In this document: positions 54,458 to 63,117 of the stretch, one piece after another
How the letters are laid out: every line of letters starts with the position of its first letter
Position numbering within the stretch: the stretch's first letter is position 1
From: Leadbetterella sp964489955
GTDB taxonomy: Bacteria > Bacteroidota > Bacteroidia > Cytophagales > Spirosomataceae
DNA length: 64,000 nucleotides
Assembly (NCBI GenBank): GCA_964489955.1
Contig: CAZBAV010000014.1
Coordinates: forward strand, 1 to 64,000
Reading direction: 5' to 3'
Notes under the pieces: generated by a model
Told to the model about the DNA's origin: nothing
The model's input: only the letters and a program-made list of their open reading frames with translations
Database searches by the model: none
Position numbers and translations under genes: made by a program

Positions 54458-54482
54458 AAAAAAACCGCCACAAGGGCGGTTT
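54458..54482. terminator. Bidirectional terminator
   Basis: Stem AAACCGCC / GGCGGTTT with loop ACAAG, with A/T runs on the minus side, between the FAN1-type gene and rplI. Confidence 0.9.
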
Positions 54483-54504
54483 CTATATCTTACACAAGAT
54501 GTAA

Positions 54505-54957
54505 TTAAGCTTCAGTAGTTTCAGAAACTACTTTCACAGCTAGCTCGTGCTTCACTTCTTTATGAAGGTCAATTGTAGCCGTGTAGTCACCTACAAACTT
54601 AATATCACCTACAGTGATTTTCTTTCTGTCTACTTCAATACCTTTAGCAGCAAGGGCGTCAGAAATCTGGATGCTTGTTACGCGACCAAATATTTTGCCA
54701 CTCTCACCAGCTTTAGTAGGTATAGTTACTACTAAATCACCAATTTGTGCAGCAATAGCTTCGGCATCAGCCTTTACTTTTTCTGCTTTGTGAGCAGCTT
54801 GCTTTAAGTTTTCAGCTAAAACCTTCTTGTTAGAATCTGTAGCCAAAACAGCATAACCTTGTGGGATAAGGTAGTTTCTTCCATAGCCAGGTTTAACGTT
54901 TATAACATCGTTTTTATAACCTAGGCCTGCTATATCTGTTTTTAATATAATGTCCAT
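54505..54957 (-). CDS. rplI: 50S ribosomal protein L9
   Basis: A 150-residue L9. N-domain MDIILKTDIAGLGYKNDVINVKPGYGRNYLIPQ (abbreviated: ILKTDIAGLGYKNDVI, VKPGYGRNYLIP), long connecting helix about 42-75, and C-domain with KIFGRVTSIQISDAL. Third in the rpsF-rpsR-rplI operon, with a 23-base gap after rpsR. Confidence 0.97.
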   Translation of the reverse strand: MDIILKTDIAGLGYKNDVINVKPGYGRNYLIPQGYAVLATDSNKKVLAENLKQAAHKAEKVKADAEAIAAQIGDLVVTIPTKAGESGKIFGRVTSIQISDALAAKGIEVDRKKITVGDIKFVGDYTATIDLHKEVKHELAVKVVSETTEA

Positions 54958-54980
54958 CTTTACTTCAATATTTTAAATGA

Positions 54981-55235
54981 TTACTTAAGGCCGTCTGCCA
55001 CGTAAGGCAATAGAGCCAAATGACGAGCACGCTTGATAGCTATGGCTACCCTTCTTTGGAACTTAAGGCTGTTACCGGTAAGTCTTCTAGGAAGGATTTT
55101 TCCTTGCTCATTTAAAAACTTTAAAAGGAAATTAGGGTCTTTGTAATCTACATACTTAATACCCAATTTCTTAAATCTACAGTATTTTTTACGGTTCTGC
55201 TCTTTTCTTTCTACCGGTTCGTTTACTAATGACAT
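54981..55235 (-). CDS. rpsR: 30S ribosomal protein S18
   Basis: An 84-residue S18, with CRFKKLGIKYVDYKDPNFLLKFL and ILPRRLTGNSLKFQRRVAIAIKRARHLALLPY (abbreviated: RRLTGNSLKFQRRVAIAIK). The middle gene of the operon; it pairs with S6 in the platform of the 30S subunit. The start is 22 bases after the rpsF stop. Confidence 0.97.
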   Translation of the reverse strand: MSLVNEPVERKEQNRKKYCRFKKLGIKYVDYKDPNFLLKFLNEQGKILPRRLTGNSLKFQRRVAIAIKRARHLALLPYVADGLK

Positions 55236-55257
55236 AATCTAAATGATTTTAGGTGAA

Positions 55258-55626
55258 TTACTCTGCTACGGTTTCTGATTTAGGTTCGGCTTTGAAACCA
55301 CCTTTTCTCCTACGCTCAGCATACTCTGCAGCATGTTTGTCTAATTTGGTAGTAAGGAAACGCATTACACGTTCGTCACGTTTGTATTCAGTTTCTAGGG
55401 TAGCTACCAAAGAAGGAGCAGCCTTAAACTGGAATAACTGATAATAGCCCGTGGTTTTATGCTGTATAGTATAAGCAAGTTTTTTAAGCCCCCAGGCTTC
55501 CTCACTTACTATTTCAGCACCGTTATCAGTCAAAACTGATTTGAATTTGTCAACAGCGTCCTTTATCTGGGCTTCAGATAAAACGGGAGTTAAAATGAAC
55601 ACTGCCTCGTACTGGTTTTGAAACAT
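55258..55626 (-). CDS. rpsF: 30S ribosomal protein S6
   Basis: A 122-residue S6. Start MFQNQYEAVFILTP at 55626 is chosen; the longer frame runs 31 codons further into the promoter. Blocks: EAWGLKKLAYTIQHKTTGYYQLFQF, RDERVMRFLTTKLD. C-terminus is basic and acidic mixed. First gene of rpsF-rpsR-rplI, led by a good promoter at 55678-55708 and a hairpin with a CCG element in its leader. S6:S18 is known to bind such a leader in other bacteria. Confidence 0.97.
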   Translation of the reverse strand: MFQNQYEAVFILTPVLSEAQIKDAVDKFKSVLTDNGAEIVSEEAWGLKKLAYTIQHKTTGYYQLFQFKAAPSLVATLETEYKRDERVMRFLTTKLDKHAAEYAERRRKGGFKAEPKSETVAE

Positions 55627-55658
55627 TTGTAATAATAAATATGTTAATAAAAACTTTA

Positions 55659-55674
55659 TCCGATGAAAATCGGA
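55659..55674 (-). promoter_or_regulatory. Leader hairpin of the rpsF operon
   Basis: TCCGAT / ATCGGA 6-bp stem, loop TTTC on the minus strand, between promoter and rpsF start. It has a CCG triplet, as in S6:S18 binding leaders elsewhere; a function as autoregulatory site is only inference. It may start right at the transcription start. Confidence 0.4.
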
Positions 55675-55677
55675 CTG

Positions 55678-55708
55678 CAAAATTACTGCTTTCTTATTGA
55701 AATTCAAA
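55678..55708 (-). promoter_or_regulatory. Bacteroidota-type promoter of rpsF-rpsR-rplI
   Basis: On the minus strand TTTG (55708-55705), 19 bases, then TAATTTTG (55685-55678). This is the full -33/-7 consensus and lies 52 bases before the rpsF start. Strongest promoter match in the window. Confidence 0.75.
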
Positions 55709-55855
55709 TATCTAGGCAAAAATATTTTAATAGTTTTATTCTGCGGAATTTCATCTATTTGTAAAATTAGGAGGATTTATTGCATTATTGTAATTTTGAA
55801 TACCTTCTTGACGCAAATTTATACCCCAATACAAAAGCATTAAGCCTACAAATCT

Positions 55856-55863
55856 TATTTTTG
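55856..55863 (+). promoter_or_regulatory. Candidate -7 box of pgk
   Basis: TATTTTTG (TAnnTTTG) 23 bases before the pgk ATG at 55887. Confidence 0.5.
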
Positions 55864-55886
55864 GGAAATTTGCCGTAAAATTTCAT

Positions 55887-57074
55887 ATGAAAACAGTAGA
55901 CAGTTTTGATTTTAAAAACAAAAAAGCCCTAATACGGGTAGATTTCAACGTGCCACTTAATGAGCGTTTTGAAATTACAGATGAAACCCGAATAAAGGCC
56001 ACTATCCCTACCATTAAAAAGATTTTAGCAGATGGGGGTTCATGTATCCTCATGTCGCATTTAGGAAGGCCGAAAGACGGGCCTACCGAAAAATACTCTT
56101 TAAAACACATTGTTACTCCATTGTCATTGATTTTGGGTGTGCAGGTAAAATTTGCTCCGGATTGTATAGGTGAGGAGGCTCAAAGCTTATCCGCTGCTTT
56201 GCAGCCAGGGGAAGTACTTTTACTGGAGAACCTACGATTTTATAAAGAAGAAGAAAAAGGAGATGCTGAGTTTGCTCAAAAATTAGCATCCTTAGGTAAT
56301 GTTTGGGTAAACGATGCATTTGGTACTGCCCACAGAGCTCACGCCTCTACAGCCGTAATAGGACAGTTTTTTGAAGACCGCGTTTGTGGAAAGGTAATGC
56401 AAGCTGAGGTAGAGAACGCAGACCGTATATTACAGCATGCGGAACGCCCTTTTACAGCTATCATGGGTGGAGCCAAAATTTCTGACAAGATTCTTATCAT
56501 AGAGAAGCTTTTGGATAAAGTAGATAACCTGATTATAGGTGGAGGTATGACATATACTTTCACTAAGGCTCAAGGCGGTAAAATAGGTACATCTCTTCTA
56601 GAGGCAGATAAGCAAGAATTGGCCTTGGAAATATTGAAAAAAGCGGAAGAGAAAGGAGTGAAAGTCTATATGCCGCTTGACAATATGGCGGCCAAAGAGT
56701 TTAGTAATGACTCGGAAAGAGCTTTAGTAGCTTCAGATGAGATTCCTGATGATATGATGGGTCTGGATATTGGCCCTAAAAGTATAGAACTGTTTAGTAA
56801 AGTAGTTAAAGCGTCTAAAACCGTACTATGGAATGGACCTATGGGGGTTTTTGAATTTCCTAACTTTGCTACAGGAACCAATGCCATTGCAGAGGCTGTA
56901 GTAGCTGCCACAGATGATAACAATGCATTTTCATTGATAGGCGGTGGAGATTCTGCTGCTGCCATTAATAATGCCGGATTCGGAGATCGTGTATCTTATG
57001 TATCTACAGGCGGTGGAGCTCTATTAGAGTATATGGAAGGTAAAGTACTGCCAGGCGTAGCGGCTCTGGCTTAA
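55887..57074 (+). CDS. pgk: Phosphoglycerate kinase
   Basis: A 395-residue glycolytic enzyme that makes ATP and 3-phosphoglycerate from 1,3-bisphosphoglycerate. Blocks: ALIRVDFNVPLN (13-24), SHLGRPKDGPTEKYSL (58-73), LLLENLRFYKEEEKGD, NDAFGTAHRAHAST, MGGAKISDKI, and GGGDSAAAINNAGF (C-terminal nucleotide loop). Monocistronic, divergent from rpsF, with a terminator behind it. Confidence 0.98.
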   Translation: MKTVDSFDFKNKKALIRVDFNVPLNERFEITDETRIKATIPTIKKILADGGSCILMSHLGRPKDGPTEKYSLKHIVTPLSLILGVQVKFAPDCIGEEAQSLSAALQPGEVLLLENLRFYKEEEKGDAEFAQKLASLGNVWVNDAFGTAHRAHASTAVIGQFFEDRVCGKVMQAEVENADRILQHAERPFTAIMGGAKISDKILIIEKLLDKVDNLIIGGGMTYTFTKAQGGKIGTSLLEADKQELALEILKKAEEKGVKVYMPLDNMAAKEFSNDSERALVASDEIPDDMMGLDIGPKSIELFSKVVKASKTVLWNGPMGVFEFPNFATGTNAIAEAVVAATDDNNAFSLIGGGDSAAAINNAGFGDRVSYVSTGGGALLEYMEGKVLPGVAALA

Positions 57075-57090
57075 GTAAGGATTTTGATTA

Positions 57091-57130
57091 AAAAAAGGTT
57101 GTGGTCTGATGAAGATTACAACCTTTTTTT
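57091..57130. terminator. Bidirectional terminator of pgk and the propeller gene
   Basis: Stem AAAAAAGGTTGT / ACAACCTTTTTT, loop 15 bases, T and A runs on both strands; it overlaps the stop codon of the convergent propeller gene. Confidence 0.88.
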
Positions 57131-58128
57131 TATGGTGTGATAATTCCTACACGTCCTTCAGTCCCTGCGGCAATACACGTATTCCCGAAGCATTTCACAA
57201 CATGAAAGGACTCCGAGTCCAGAGGCTTCCAGCTCAATCCCGCATCCTTAGATATGGCCGAGCCAATTGTGCCTACACTAATTAGATGGGCTTTAGGACC
57301 AAATGACGCTACACACTCTGTTAGGCCGCCCTTCCAAAAATCGTTGTTGGTATACCAGGATTGTCCAAAAGAGTTAGAAAGTGAATATTGCAAGGTTGGT
57401 TCTTCGTTATCAAGGTAGTCTCCACCCACAGCCACCAACGTATAGGAGTCAATTGCAAAAATGCCAAAAATACCGCGACTATCACCTTTTTGAAAGAGCG
57501 TATTCTGTGCTTGCCAACTTTTACCTTGGTCAAAAGAATGGAAAATTCGGCCTTGGGTATGAAACCACACGTTTTTATTGTAATAGGTTATGTTAGAGTT
57601 GCTGGCTGCAAAAGAAGCTTCGCCGTCTAGGACTGGAGGTAAATTCTCTACCCTTTTCCACGTTTCGCCTAGGTCTTCCGTAAACAAAAGATAAGGGAAA
57701 GGGTCAATAGGGTCACCAATAATGTATCCACTCCAAGGACTGCGGAATTTTATTGTATCAAAAAAAACACCTTTTTCTTCCTTTTTTAGCACTTCCCTCC
57801 ACGAAATTCCGTTGTTTGAAGTTTTAATAACAACAGCCTTGCCTTCCGATGCATCCCCTGCACTCATAGCCAAAATAGTACTGTCGTTTAAAACAGCCAC
57901 ACCCCTAAAATCAAGGTGTCTGTATTCTTCCGGACAAAAGTTGTCCCAGCTTAAGCCTCCGTCTTTAGAGTTTAGGATGCTTCCTTTAGACCCTGAAATC
58001 CATATATTATGACTGCCATTTGCGTCAATTGCCCTAATGGATGGCTTCTCTGGGAGTTGCTGTACATTCCATTGTGCTATAATATGGAGGGGAAATAGAA
58101 GAAAAACAGAAAAAAACAAGTGTCTCAT
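57130..58128 (-). CDS. Secreted BNR/Ycf48-like beta-propeller protein
   Basis: A 332-residue exported protein, start MRHLFFSVFLLFPLHIIAQ at 58128 (a longer frame lacks a signal peptide at its start). It has Asp-box/BNR-like repeats: ILNSKDGGLSWDNF, IKTSNNGISWREVL, LFTEDLGETWKRV, SFDQGKSWQAQN, ISKDAGLSWKPLD. The form resembles Ycf48-type and sialidase-like propellers without a catalytic site. Probably a binding or scaffold protein. Divergent from the BatD gene, 74 bases apart. Confidence 0.8.
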   Translation of the reverse strand: MRHLFFSVFLLFPLHIIAQWNVQQLPEKPSIRAIDANGSHNIWISGSKGSILNSKDGGLSWDNFCPEEYRHLDFRGVAVLNDSTILAMSAGDASEGKAVVIKTSNNGISWREVLKKEEKGVFFDTIKFRSPWSGYIIGDPIDPFPYLLFTEDLGETWKRVENLPPVLDGEASFAASNSNITYYNKNVWFHTQGRIFHSFDQGKSWQAQNTLFQKGDSRGIFGIFAIDSYTLVAVGGDYLDNEEPTLQYSLSNSFGQSWYTNNDFWKGGLTECVASFGPKAHLISVGTIGSAISKDAGLSWKPLDSESFHVVKCFGNTCIAAGTEGRVGIITP

Positions 58129-58202
58129 TTGGCATTTTATAGTTTGGGGTGGTGAAGTTACAGATTTTGTAGGAATCACGGCCTTTAATTTCATAATTTT
58201 GC

Positions 58203-59534
58203 ATGATGCGGTTTATTAGGTGTTTCTTCTTCATATTCTTATTGCCTGCTTGTCTTTGGGCACAGCAGATTCCTGCTCCCAAAGTAGAAATTGGGCCAGA
58301 TGAGATATCTATGAATCAGAAGTTGACTGTAACTATAACTGTGTATGGCAAGTTAGATTATGTGGAGGATCTGCCGGAGTTTGCCGGTTTTATAAAAGGC
58401 AACAAAACTACACGCCACAATGAGGTAAAAATAGATGGTGAAAGGGTGCCTGTACATACTATTGTAAAGAACTTTATTCCAATAGAGGGTGGCGAATTTT
58501 TGATACCGGCCTTTGACCTTGACATAAATAAACAGACAGTCAAAGTAGAATCGAAGATGATTAAGGTTATGGATGATGAAGAGAGTTTCACTGACATTAA
58601 CCGAACAATAAGTTCTGCCGAGTTTGTATTAGAGTGTTCAAAACGAGAGATATTTGTAGGAGAAGGTGTAAAAATACGTTTATCTTTTTATTTATCGGAG
58701 GGTAATGCAGCCAACTGGCAGTTTGCGGCTGATATAAGCCGACAGGTAGAGGCAATAGCAAAAAAAGTAAAACCTGAAAATACGTTAGAAAATCGGAATA
58801 TAATTAGCTCTATTCCCATGAGGGAAGAGTATATAAAAGGCGTGCGGTATTTTGTGTATGACATTTTCGAGGCGGTGTATTACCCACTTAATAATAAAGA
58901 AATTGTTATCCCAGCACTGAGCCTTACAATGAATAGAGGAGAGGGGAAAGCGGTACTTAAGTCGCAATCACAAATAATAAGAGTAAAGGAATTGCCTAGC
59001 CATCCGCAGAAGGATAAGGTACCGGTTGGTAGTTTGCGTATCAGGCAAGAATTAAATGACTCCAAACCTAAATCAACTGGTAAAAGCTTCGACTTTTCTA
59101 TTGTACTTGAAGGGCAAGGGCATTTTAATGATATTAACCTTAATAAGCCTGTGAATGACAAAGACTTTGACTTTTATGAAGCAAATGTAGATATAAGCCA
59201 AGCAAAGGGTAAGGTATCAGGTAGTAAGAGGTTCACATATAAAATACTTCCGAAAGTTGCAGGAGACTTCAATATAGGTTCTTATTTCAATCTGGTTTAT
59301 TTTGATATAAAAACCCGGAATTATGATACCTTGCGGCTAAATGAAAGAGTAGTAGTTACAGGCGAAACTATCGATACCAAGGAGTCTTTCACTGCCAATA
59401 TTTACCGGGGTATAGAAGAATTGGAAACCGATAGTAGTGCACTTAACCTTAAACGGATTTTCAAAGGAATGGCCAATGTCTTGTTGGTATTAATGGTGTT
59501 TGTTTTAATTTTTATTTGGAAAAAAAATGGGTAG
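58203..59534 (+). CDS. batD: BatD family protein
   Basis: A 443-residue exported, membrane-anchored protein: signal peptide (ending LWAQ, about 20), beta-rich body, and a C-terminal membrane helix about 420-440 (FKGMANVLLVLMVFVLIFIWKKNG in part). BatD blocks: MNQKLTVTITVYGKLD, GGEFLIPAFDLDI, SKREIFVGEGVKIRLSFYLS, and GSKRFTYKILPKVAGDFNIG. In other Bacteroidota batD sits with batA, batB, batC and batE in an aerotolerance operon; here it is alone. It overlaps aroC by 8 bases. Confidence 0.85.
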   Translation: MMRFIRCFFFIFLLPACLWAQQIPAPKVEIGPDEISMNQKLTVTITVYGKLDYVEDLPEFAGFIKGNKTTRHNEVKIDGERVPVHTIVKNFIPIEGGEFLIPAFDLDINKQTVKVESKMIKVMDDEESFTDINRTISSAEFVLECSKREIFVGEGVKIRLSFYLSEGNAANWQFAADISRQVEAIAKKVKPENTLENRNIISSIPMREEYIKGVRYFVYDIFEAVYYPLNNKEIVIPALSLTMNRGEGKAVLKSQSQIIRVKELPSHPQKDKVPVGSLRIRQELNDSKPKSTGKSFDFSIVLEGQGHFNDINLNKPVNDKDFDFYEANVDISQAKGKVSGSKRFTYKILPKVAGDFNIGSYFNLVYFDIKTRNYDTLRLNERVVVTGETIDTKESFTANIYRGIEELETDSSALNLKRIFKGMANVLLVLMVFVLIFIWKKNG

Positions 59535-60603
59535 TACATACGGAAAGATATTTAAGATTTCTACGTTCGGGGAGTCACATGGCAAGGCTATTGGTGTGGT
59601 GATAGATGGTTGTCCGGCGGGGGTAGAATTTAATGAAGAATATATCCAAAACGAGTTGGATAGGAGGAAACCGGGGCAGTCACGTATAACTACCCAAAGG
59701 AAAGAGTCCGATACATTTCAGGTGCTGTCTGGTGTTTTTGAAGATAAGACTACAGGCACGCCCATAGCACTTTTGATACCAAATGAAGACCAGAGAAGTA
59801 AAGACTACAGCCATATATCACAAAGTTTTCGTCCATCACATGCGGACTTTACCTATACTGAAAAATATGGAGTAAGAGACTACCGAGGTGGAGGTAGAAG
59901 TTCGGCTCGGGAGACCGCTGCACGAGTAGCTGCAGGAGCATTGGCAAAAAGTATTTTAGAGAAACAAGGAGTGCGTATACATTCTTATGTTTCACAGGTG
60001 GGCGGCTTAAAAACAGAAAAGCATTACTCAGAGTTAGATTTTTTCGCCATAGATTCTAATGCTGTGAGATGCCCGGATGCAGAAATGGCCGAAAAAATGT
60101 TTAATTACATAGATGAGGTACGGAAAGCTGGAGACTCTGTGGGAGGTGTAATAACTGGTGTATTACGAGGTGTGCCGGCCGGTTGGGGCGAACCCGTTTT
60201 TGACAAACTCCATGCGGAGCTAGGTAAGGCTATGTTAAGTATAAATGCCGTAAAAGGTTTTGAATACGGAAGCGGTTTTGATGGTGTGGAGCTATTGGGA
60301 TCGCAACACAATGACCTTTTCTATATGGAGGATGGAAAGGTCCGTACAAAGACCAACCATTCGGGAGGTATACAAGGTGGAATCTCTAATGGAGAAGATA
60401 TTTACTTTAGGGTGGCATTTAAGCCTACAGCAACTATTATGCGTGATCAGGAAAGTGTAGATTCTCAAGGAAACCCCGCTACAGTATCTGGTAAAGGTCG
60501 TCATGATCCTTGTGTCCTGCCACGTGCAGTACCCATTGTAGACGCCATGGCAGCACTTGTGCTAATAGACTTTATGTTGCTAAACAAAGTAGGGAAAGTC
60601 TAG
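59527..60603 (+). CDS. aroC: Chorismate synthase
   Basis: A 358-residue enzyme of the shikimate pathway, converting EPSP to chorismate with reduced FMN. Blocks: GESHGKAIGVVIDGCPAGV (16-34), RRKPGQSRITTQRKE (45-59), SHADFTYTEKYGVRDYRGGGRSSARETAARVAAGALA (abbreviated: YRGGGRSSARETA), and GKGRHDPCVLPRAVP (about 322-336). Starts 8 bases before the end of batD, so they are coupled, an unusual pairing. Confidence 0.98.
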   Translation: MGSTYGKIFKISTFGESHGKAIGVVIDGCPAGVEFNEEYIQNELDRRKPGQSRITTQRKESDTFQVLSGVFEDKTTGTPIALLIPNEDQRSKDYSHISQSFRPSHADFTYTEKYGVRDYRGGGRSSARETAARVAAGALAKSILEKQGVRIHSYVSQVGGLKTEKHYSELDFFAIDSNAVRCPDAEMAEKMFNYIDEVRKAGDSVGGVITGVLRGVPAGWGEPVFDKLHAELGKAMLSINAVKGFEYGSGFDGVELLGSQHNDLFYMEDGKVRTKTNHSGGIQGGISNGEDIYFRVAFKPTATIMRDQESVDSQGNPATVSGKGRHDPCVLPRAVPIVDAMAALVLIDFMLLNKVGKV

Positions 60604-60636
60604 TAGTTTTGTCACAAGTGATAAAGCCATCTGTAT

Positions 60637-61326
60637 TTAGTTTTTGGGTTCTCTTAGTACATAACCCATGCCTACTACAGTATGTATAATTTTTGGTGAG
60701 TTAAACTTATCTAGCTTCTTACGTAAGTAGTTAATGTATACGTCTACTACATTTGTGCCGAGGTCAAAGTTAACTTCCCATACTTGTTCCAAGATTTCTT
60801 GTCGTGAGAACACCTTATTAGGCATCTTCATAAGTAGCATGAGAAGTTTGAACTCGGTAGAAGTGAGAGTCATTTCGTTACCCTTTACAGACACAAGTTT
60901 AGATGTATTATTAAGCACTACATCATCAAAAGTGTAAATTTCGTTAGTTTCCTCTTTAGTTGTGAGCTGAGTACGTCTCAAAAGAGAGTTTATTCTGGCA
61001 ATAAGTTCAATGAACTTAAAGGGTTTTACTAAGTAATCATCGGCTCCCTTATTAAGGCCGTCTGCCACGTTTTCGGCGGTACCAAGTGCGGTTAGTAGTA
61101 GAAGCGGGACATTACTTTTCCCCCGTATTCTTTCACATACCTCCAAACCACTAATTTTTGGCAGCATTATATCTAGAATAATGAGGTCAAAAGAGCCGTT
61201 AACGGCCAAGTCAAGGCCTTTTTCTCCATCTAAAGCTACAGTTACCTGGAAATTCTCTTCTTCCAAACCTTTCCGTACTATAGAGCAGACCTGGATATCA
61301 TCTTCTATTAAAAGTATTTTTTTCAA
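60637..61326 (-). CDS. OmpR-family response regulator
   Basis: A 229-residue DNA-binding regulator. The start is a TTG at 61326 (MKKILLIEDD); the longest frame adds 42 residues with no family similarity. Receiver domain: acidic pair Asp9-Asp10, phospho-acceptor Asp52 (LIILDIMLPK), and DDYLVKPF. Winged-helix domain about 130-229: EMTLTSTEFKLLMLLMKMPNKVFSR, and TNVVDVYINYLRKKLD. No kinase gene is adjacent; the only one in the window is at 32.2-33.6 kb. Convergent with aroC. Confidence 0.93.
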   Translation of the reverse strand: MKKILLIEDDIQVCSIVRKGLEEENFQVTVALDGEKGLDLAVNGSFDLIILDIMLPKISGLEVCERIRGKSNVPLLLLTALGTAENVADGLNKGADDYLVKPFKFIELIARINSLLRRTQLTTKEETNEIYTFDDVVLNNTSKLVSVKGNEMTLTSTEFKLLMLLMKMPNKVFSRQEILEQVWEVNFDLGTNVVDVYINYLRKKLDKFNSPKIIHTVVGMGYVLREPKN

Positions 61327-61619
61327 AGGCAAACAATTAATTCGAATAAGATGCAATATCTTAAAAAAAAATGGAAAATTTGTTATTTTATATGTAGTAC
61401 TAACGTTACCTAAGAGGCAAAACAGAAAAGTACTTACTAGATTACAATGCAATACATAGATTGTTTGTCATATTAAATACAATAATATTTTCATTTAGAC
61501 AAATTGCGTCGTTGTACGATGTGTTTGGTTTGTATTGGGCATGGTTTTTGTAAAATGGTATATTAGATTGTTTTGTTTCCATACCGCTTATAAAAAAAAT
61601 ATAAGATAACTATAAGATA

Positions 61620-62939
61620 ATGAGTTTACTAGCTGGTTTAAGGAACAGTATTTCAGATAGGACGATACAGAACCTTTCTGCAAATCTACAAGAGGATCCT
61701 GCTAAGGTTAAGCAGGGGTTTGAATTAGGGATTAGTGCCTTTATGGCGGGAGTTACAAAATTTGGAAAATCAGATAAAGACCTTAAGAGCTTAGTAAACA
61801 TTCTAAACGATGGTGGACATACAGGTGATATCCTTTTTAATATTGAATCGTTTTCGGCTAATAACGAAAAAATACAATTACTTAATACGATAGGGAACAA
61901 CATTGTAAACCATTTTTTAGGAGATAAATCAGATGGAATCACAGGTCGTATTGAAGAACTTACAGGACTAAAAAAAGAGAATTCGGCTACTTTACTTAGT
62001 ATTTCAGCTCCCTTGGTCTTAGGTTTTTTAGGGAAAACAATAAAAGAGAAAAGTTTGGGCTTATCTGGCTTTAGATCTTTTTTAGATGATATTAATACAG
62101 ATGTAGCAGCTAATCTCCCTTTGTCGGTTTCCAACATTCTTAATTTTCCGAAGTACGCCAAGGTACAAGGTACAAATGTGCAAAAGCATAATGAAGCCGT
62201 TTTGGAGTTAAACAATAACGAAAAGAAAGGGAAAACTAACTGGGGTTTGGTAGTTCCTTGGGTTCTATTATTGGTGGCTGCAGTGGCATTGGTATATTTT
62301 TCTAAATTTAAAGGAAGTAATACTCAGGGACCAAAAGAAGAGATACTCCAAATGGCAGATACTCTCCATCCGGAAGATTTTTTACCAGAAAGAGAGGAGG
62401 AGATTTTATTAAAACCAATGCCAAAATCAGAGTCTGGTCTATTGGAAGAAACTCCAAAAGAGAAAGCAAGCACTAGGCCCATGCTCACTGAGTCTAAGAA
62501 AGAAGAGCCGTTATCTCAACCAAAGAAAAGTGAGCCAGTTCCTGTAGTTAAGAAGGAGGAGAAGCCACAGGTAAAGAATACAGAATCTGCAGTAAAAAAA
62601 GAAACAGTTAAAAGAACTGCTCCGGATGTAACTCCCGCTGCTGTCAGAAATAATACTCCGGTGGGGTATACGGCAGTAGAGAGGAGCGTATTTGAAACAG
62701 GGAGTGCCCTTATCTCTCACTCTGCTGGTTTATCTGGTATCGTATCACGTTTGAAGGGGAGTAACCGTAAGATTACCATTGTGCCAATGCGGGGTAACGG
62801 TGCTCGTGTAGCAGAAGATCGGGCATATGCACTGAAGGAGTACTTAGTGGATAATGGTGTAGAGTTAAGACAAATAGAGATAACTGAGTCAAGGGCAGGA
62901 AGCAATGCCAGCGGTATTGCATACCGAATTTCTGATTAA
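61620..62939 (+). CDS. DUF937 protein with OmpA-like C-terminal domain
   Basis: A 439-residue protein with three parts: residues about 1-180 DUF937 (FELGISAFMAGVTKF, LLNTIGNNIVNHFLGDKSDGIT, GLKKENSATLLSISAPLVLGFLGK), one membrane helix about 205-222 (WGLVVPWVLLLVAAVALVYF), a charged linker (about 235-335), and a C-terminal OmpA-like part about 340-439 (FETGSALISHSAGLSGIVSRL, AEDRAYALKEYLVDNGVELRQIEI). The OmpA-like part has the fold pattern, but its peptidoglycan-binding Asp/Arg are not all clear. Might link cytoplasm or periplasm to peptidoglycan. Ordinary start ATG at 61620. Confidence 0.78.
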   Translation: MSLLAGLRNSISDRTIQNLSANLQEDPAKVKQGFELGISAFMAGVTKFGKSDKDLKSLVNILNDGGHTGDILFNIESFSANNEKIQLLNTIGNNIVNHFLGDKSDGITGRIEELTGLKKENSATLLSISAPLVLGFLGKTIKEKSLGLSGFRSFLDDINTDVAANLPLSVSNILNFPKYAKVQGTNVQKHNEAVLELNNNEKKGKTNWGLVVPWVLLLVAAVALVYFSKFKGSNTQGPKEEILQMADTLHPEDFLPEREEEILLKPMPKSESGLLEETPKEKASTRPMLTESKKEEPLSQPKKSEPVPVVKKEEKPQVKNTESAVKKETVKRTAPDVTPAAVRNNTPVGYTAVERSVFETGSALISHSAGLSGIVSRLKGSNRKITIVPMRGNGARVAEDRAYALKEYLVDNGVELRQIEITESRAGSNASGIAYRISD

Positions 62940-62965
62940 AGATAAATAGGTTTTAAGATTATGGG

Positions 62966-62999
62966 AAAGTGTGTTCGCTCATGGCGGCACACTTTTTTG
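62966..62999 (+). terminator. Terminator after the DUF937/OmpA gene
   Basis: Stem AAAGTGTG / CACACTTT with inner CGC/GCG, followed by TTTTGTTTT. Confidence 0.88.
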
Positions 63000-63075
63000 T
63001 TTTATCTTTGTGTCAAACCCTATTGAGGATTAGGTATATTTTTTATAACCTTTTCCTAAATTTGGTATAAAAGGG

Positions 63076-63083
63076 TATTTTTG
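63076..63083 (+). promoter_or_regulatory. Candidate -7 box of the S8 protease gene
   Basis: TATTTTTG (TAnnTTTG) 34 bases before the ATG at 63118. Confidence 0.5.
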
Positions 63084-63117
63084 TGGCGACACATATTAAA
63101 CTTTTCTCAAACAATAT

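Noticed and set aside
61610..62215. 201-codon ORF on the minus strand
   Set aside because: Antisense to the DUF937 gene; Ser/Leu/Phe-rich translation typical of a shadow frame.
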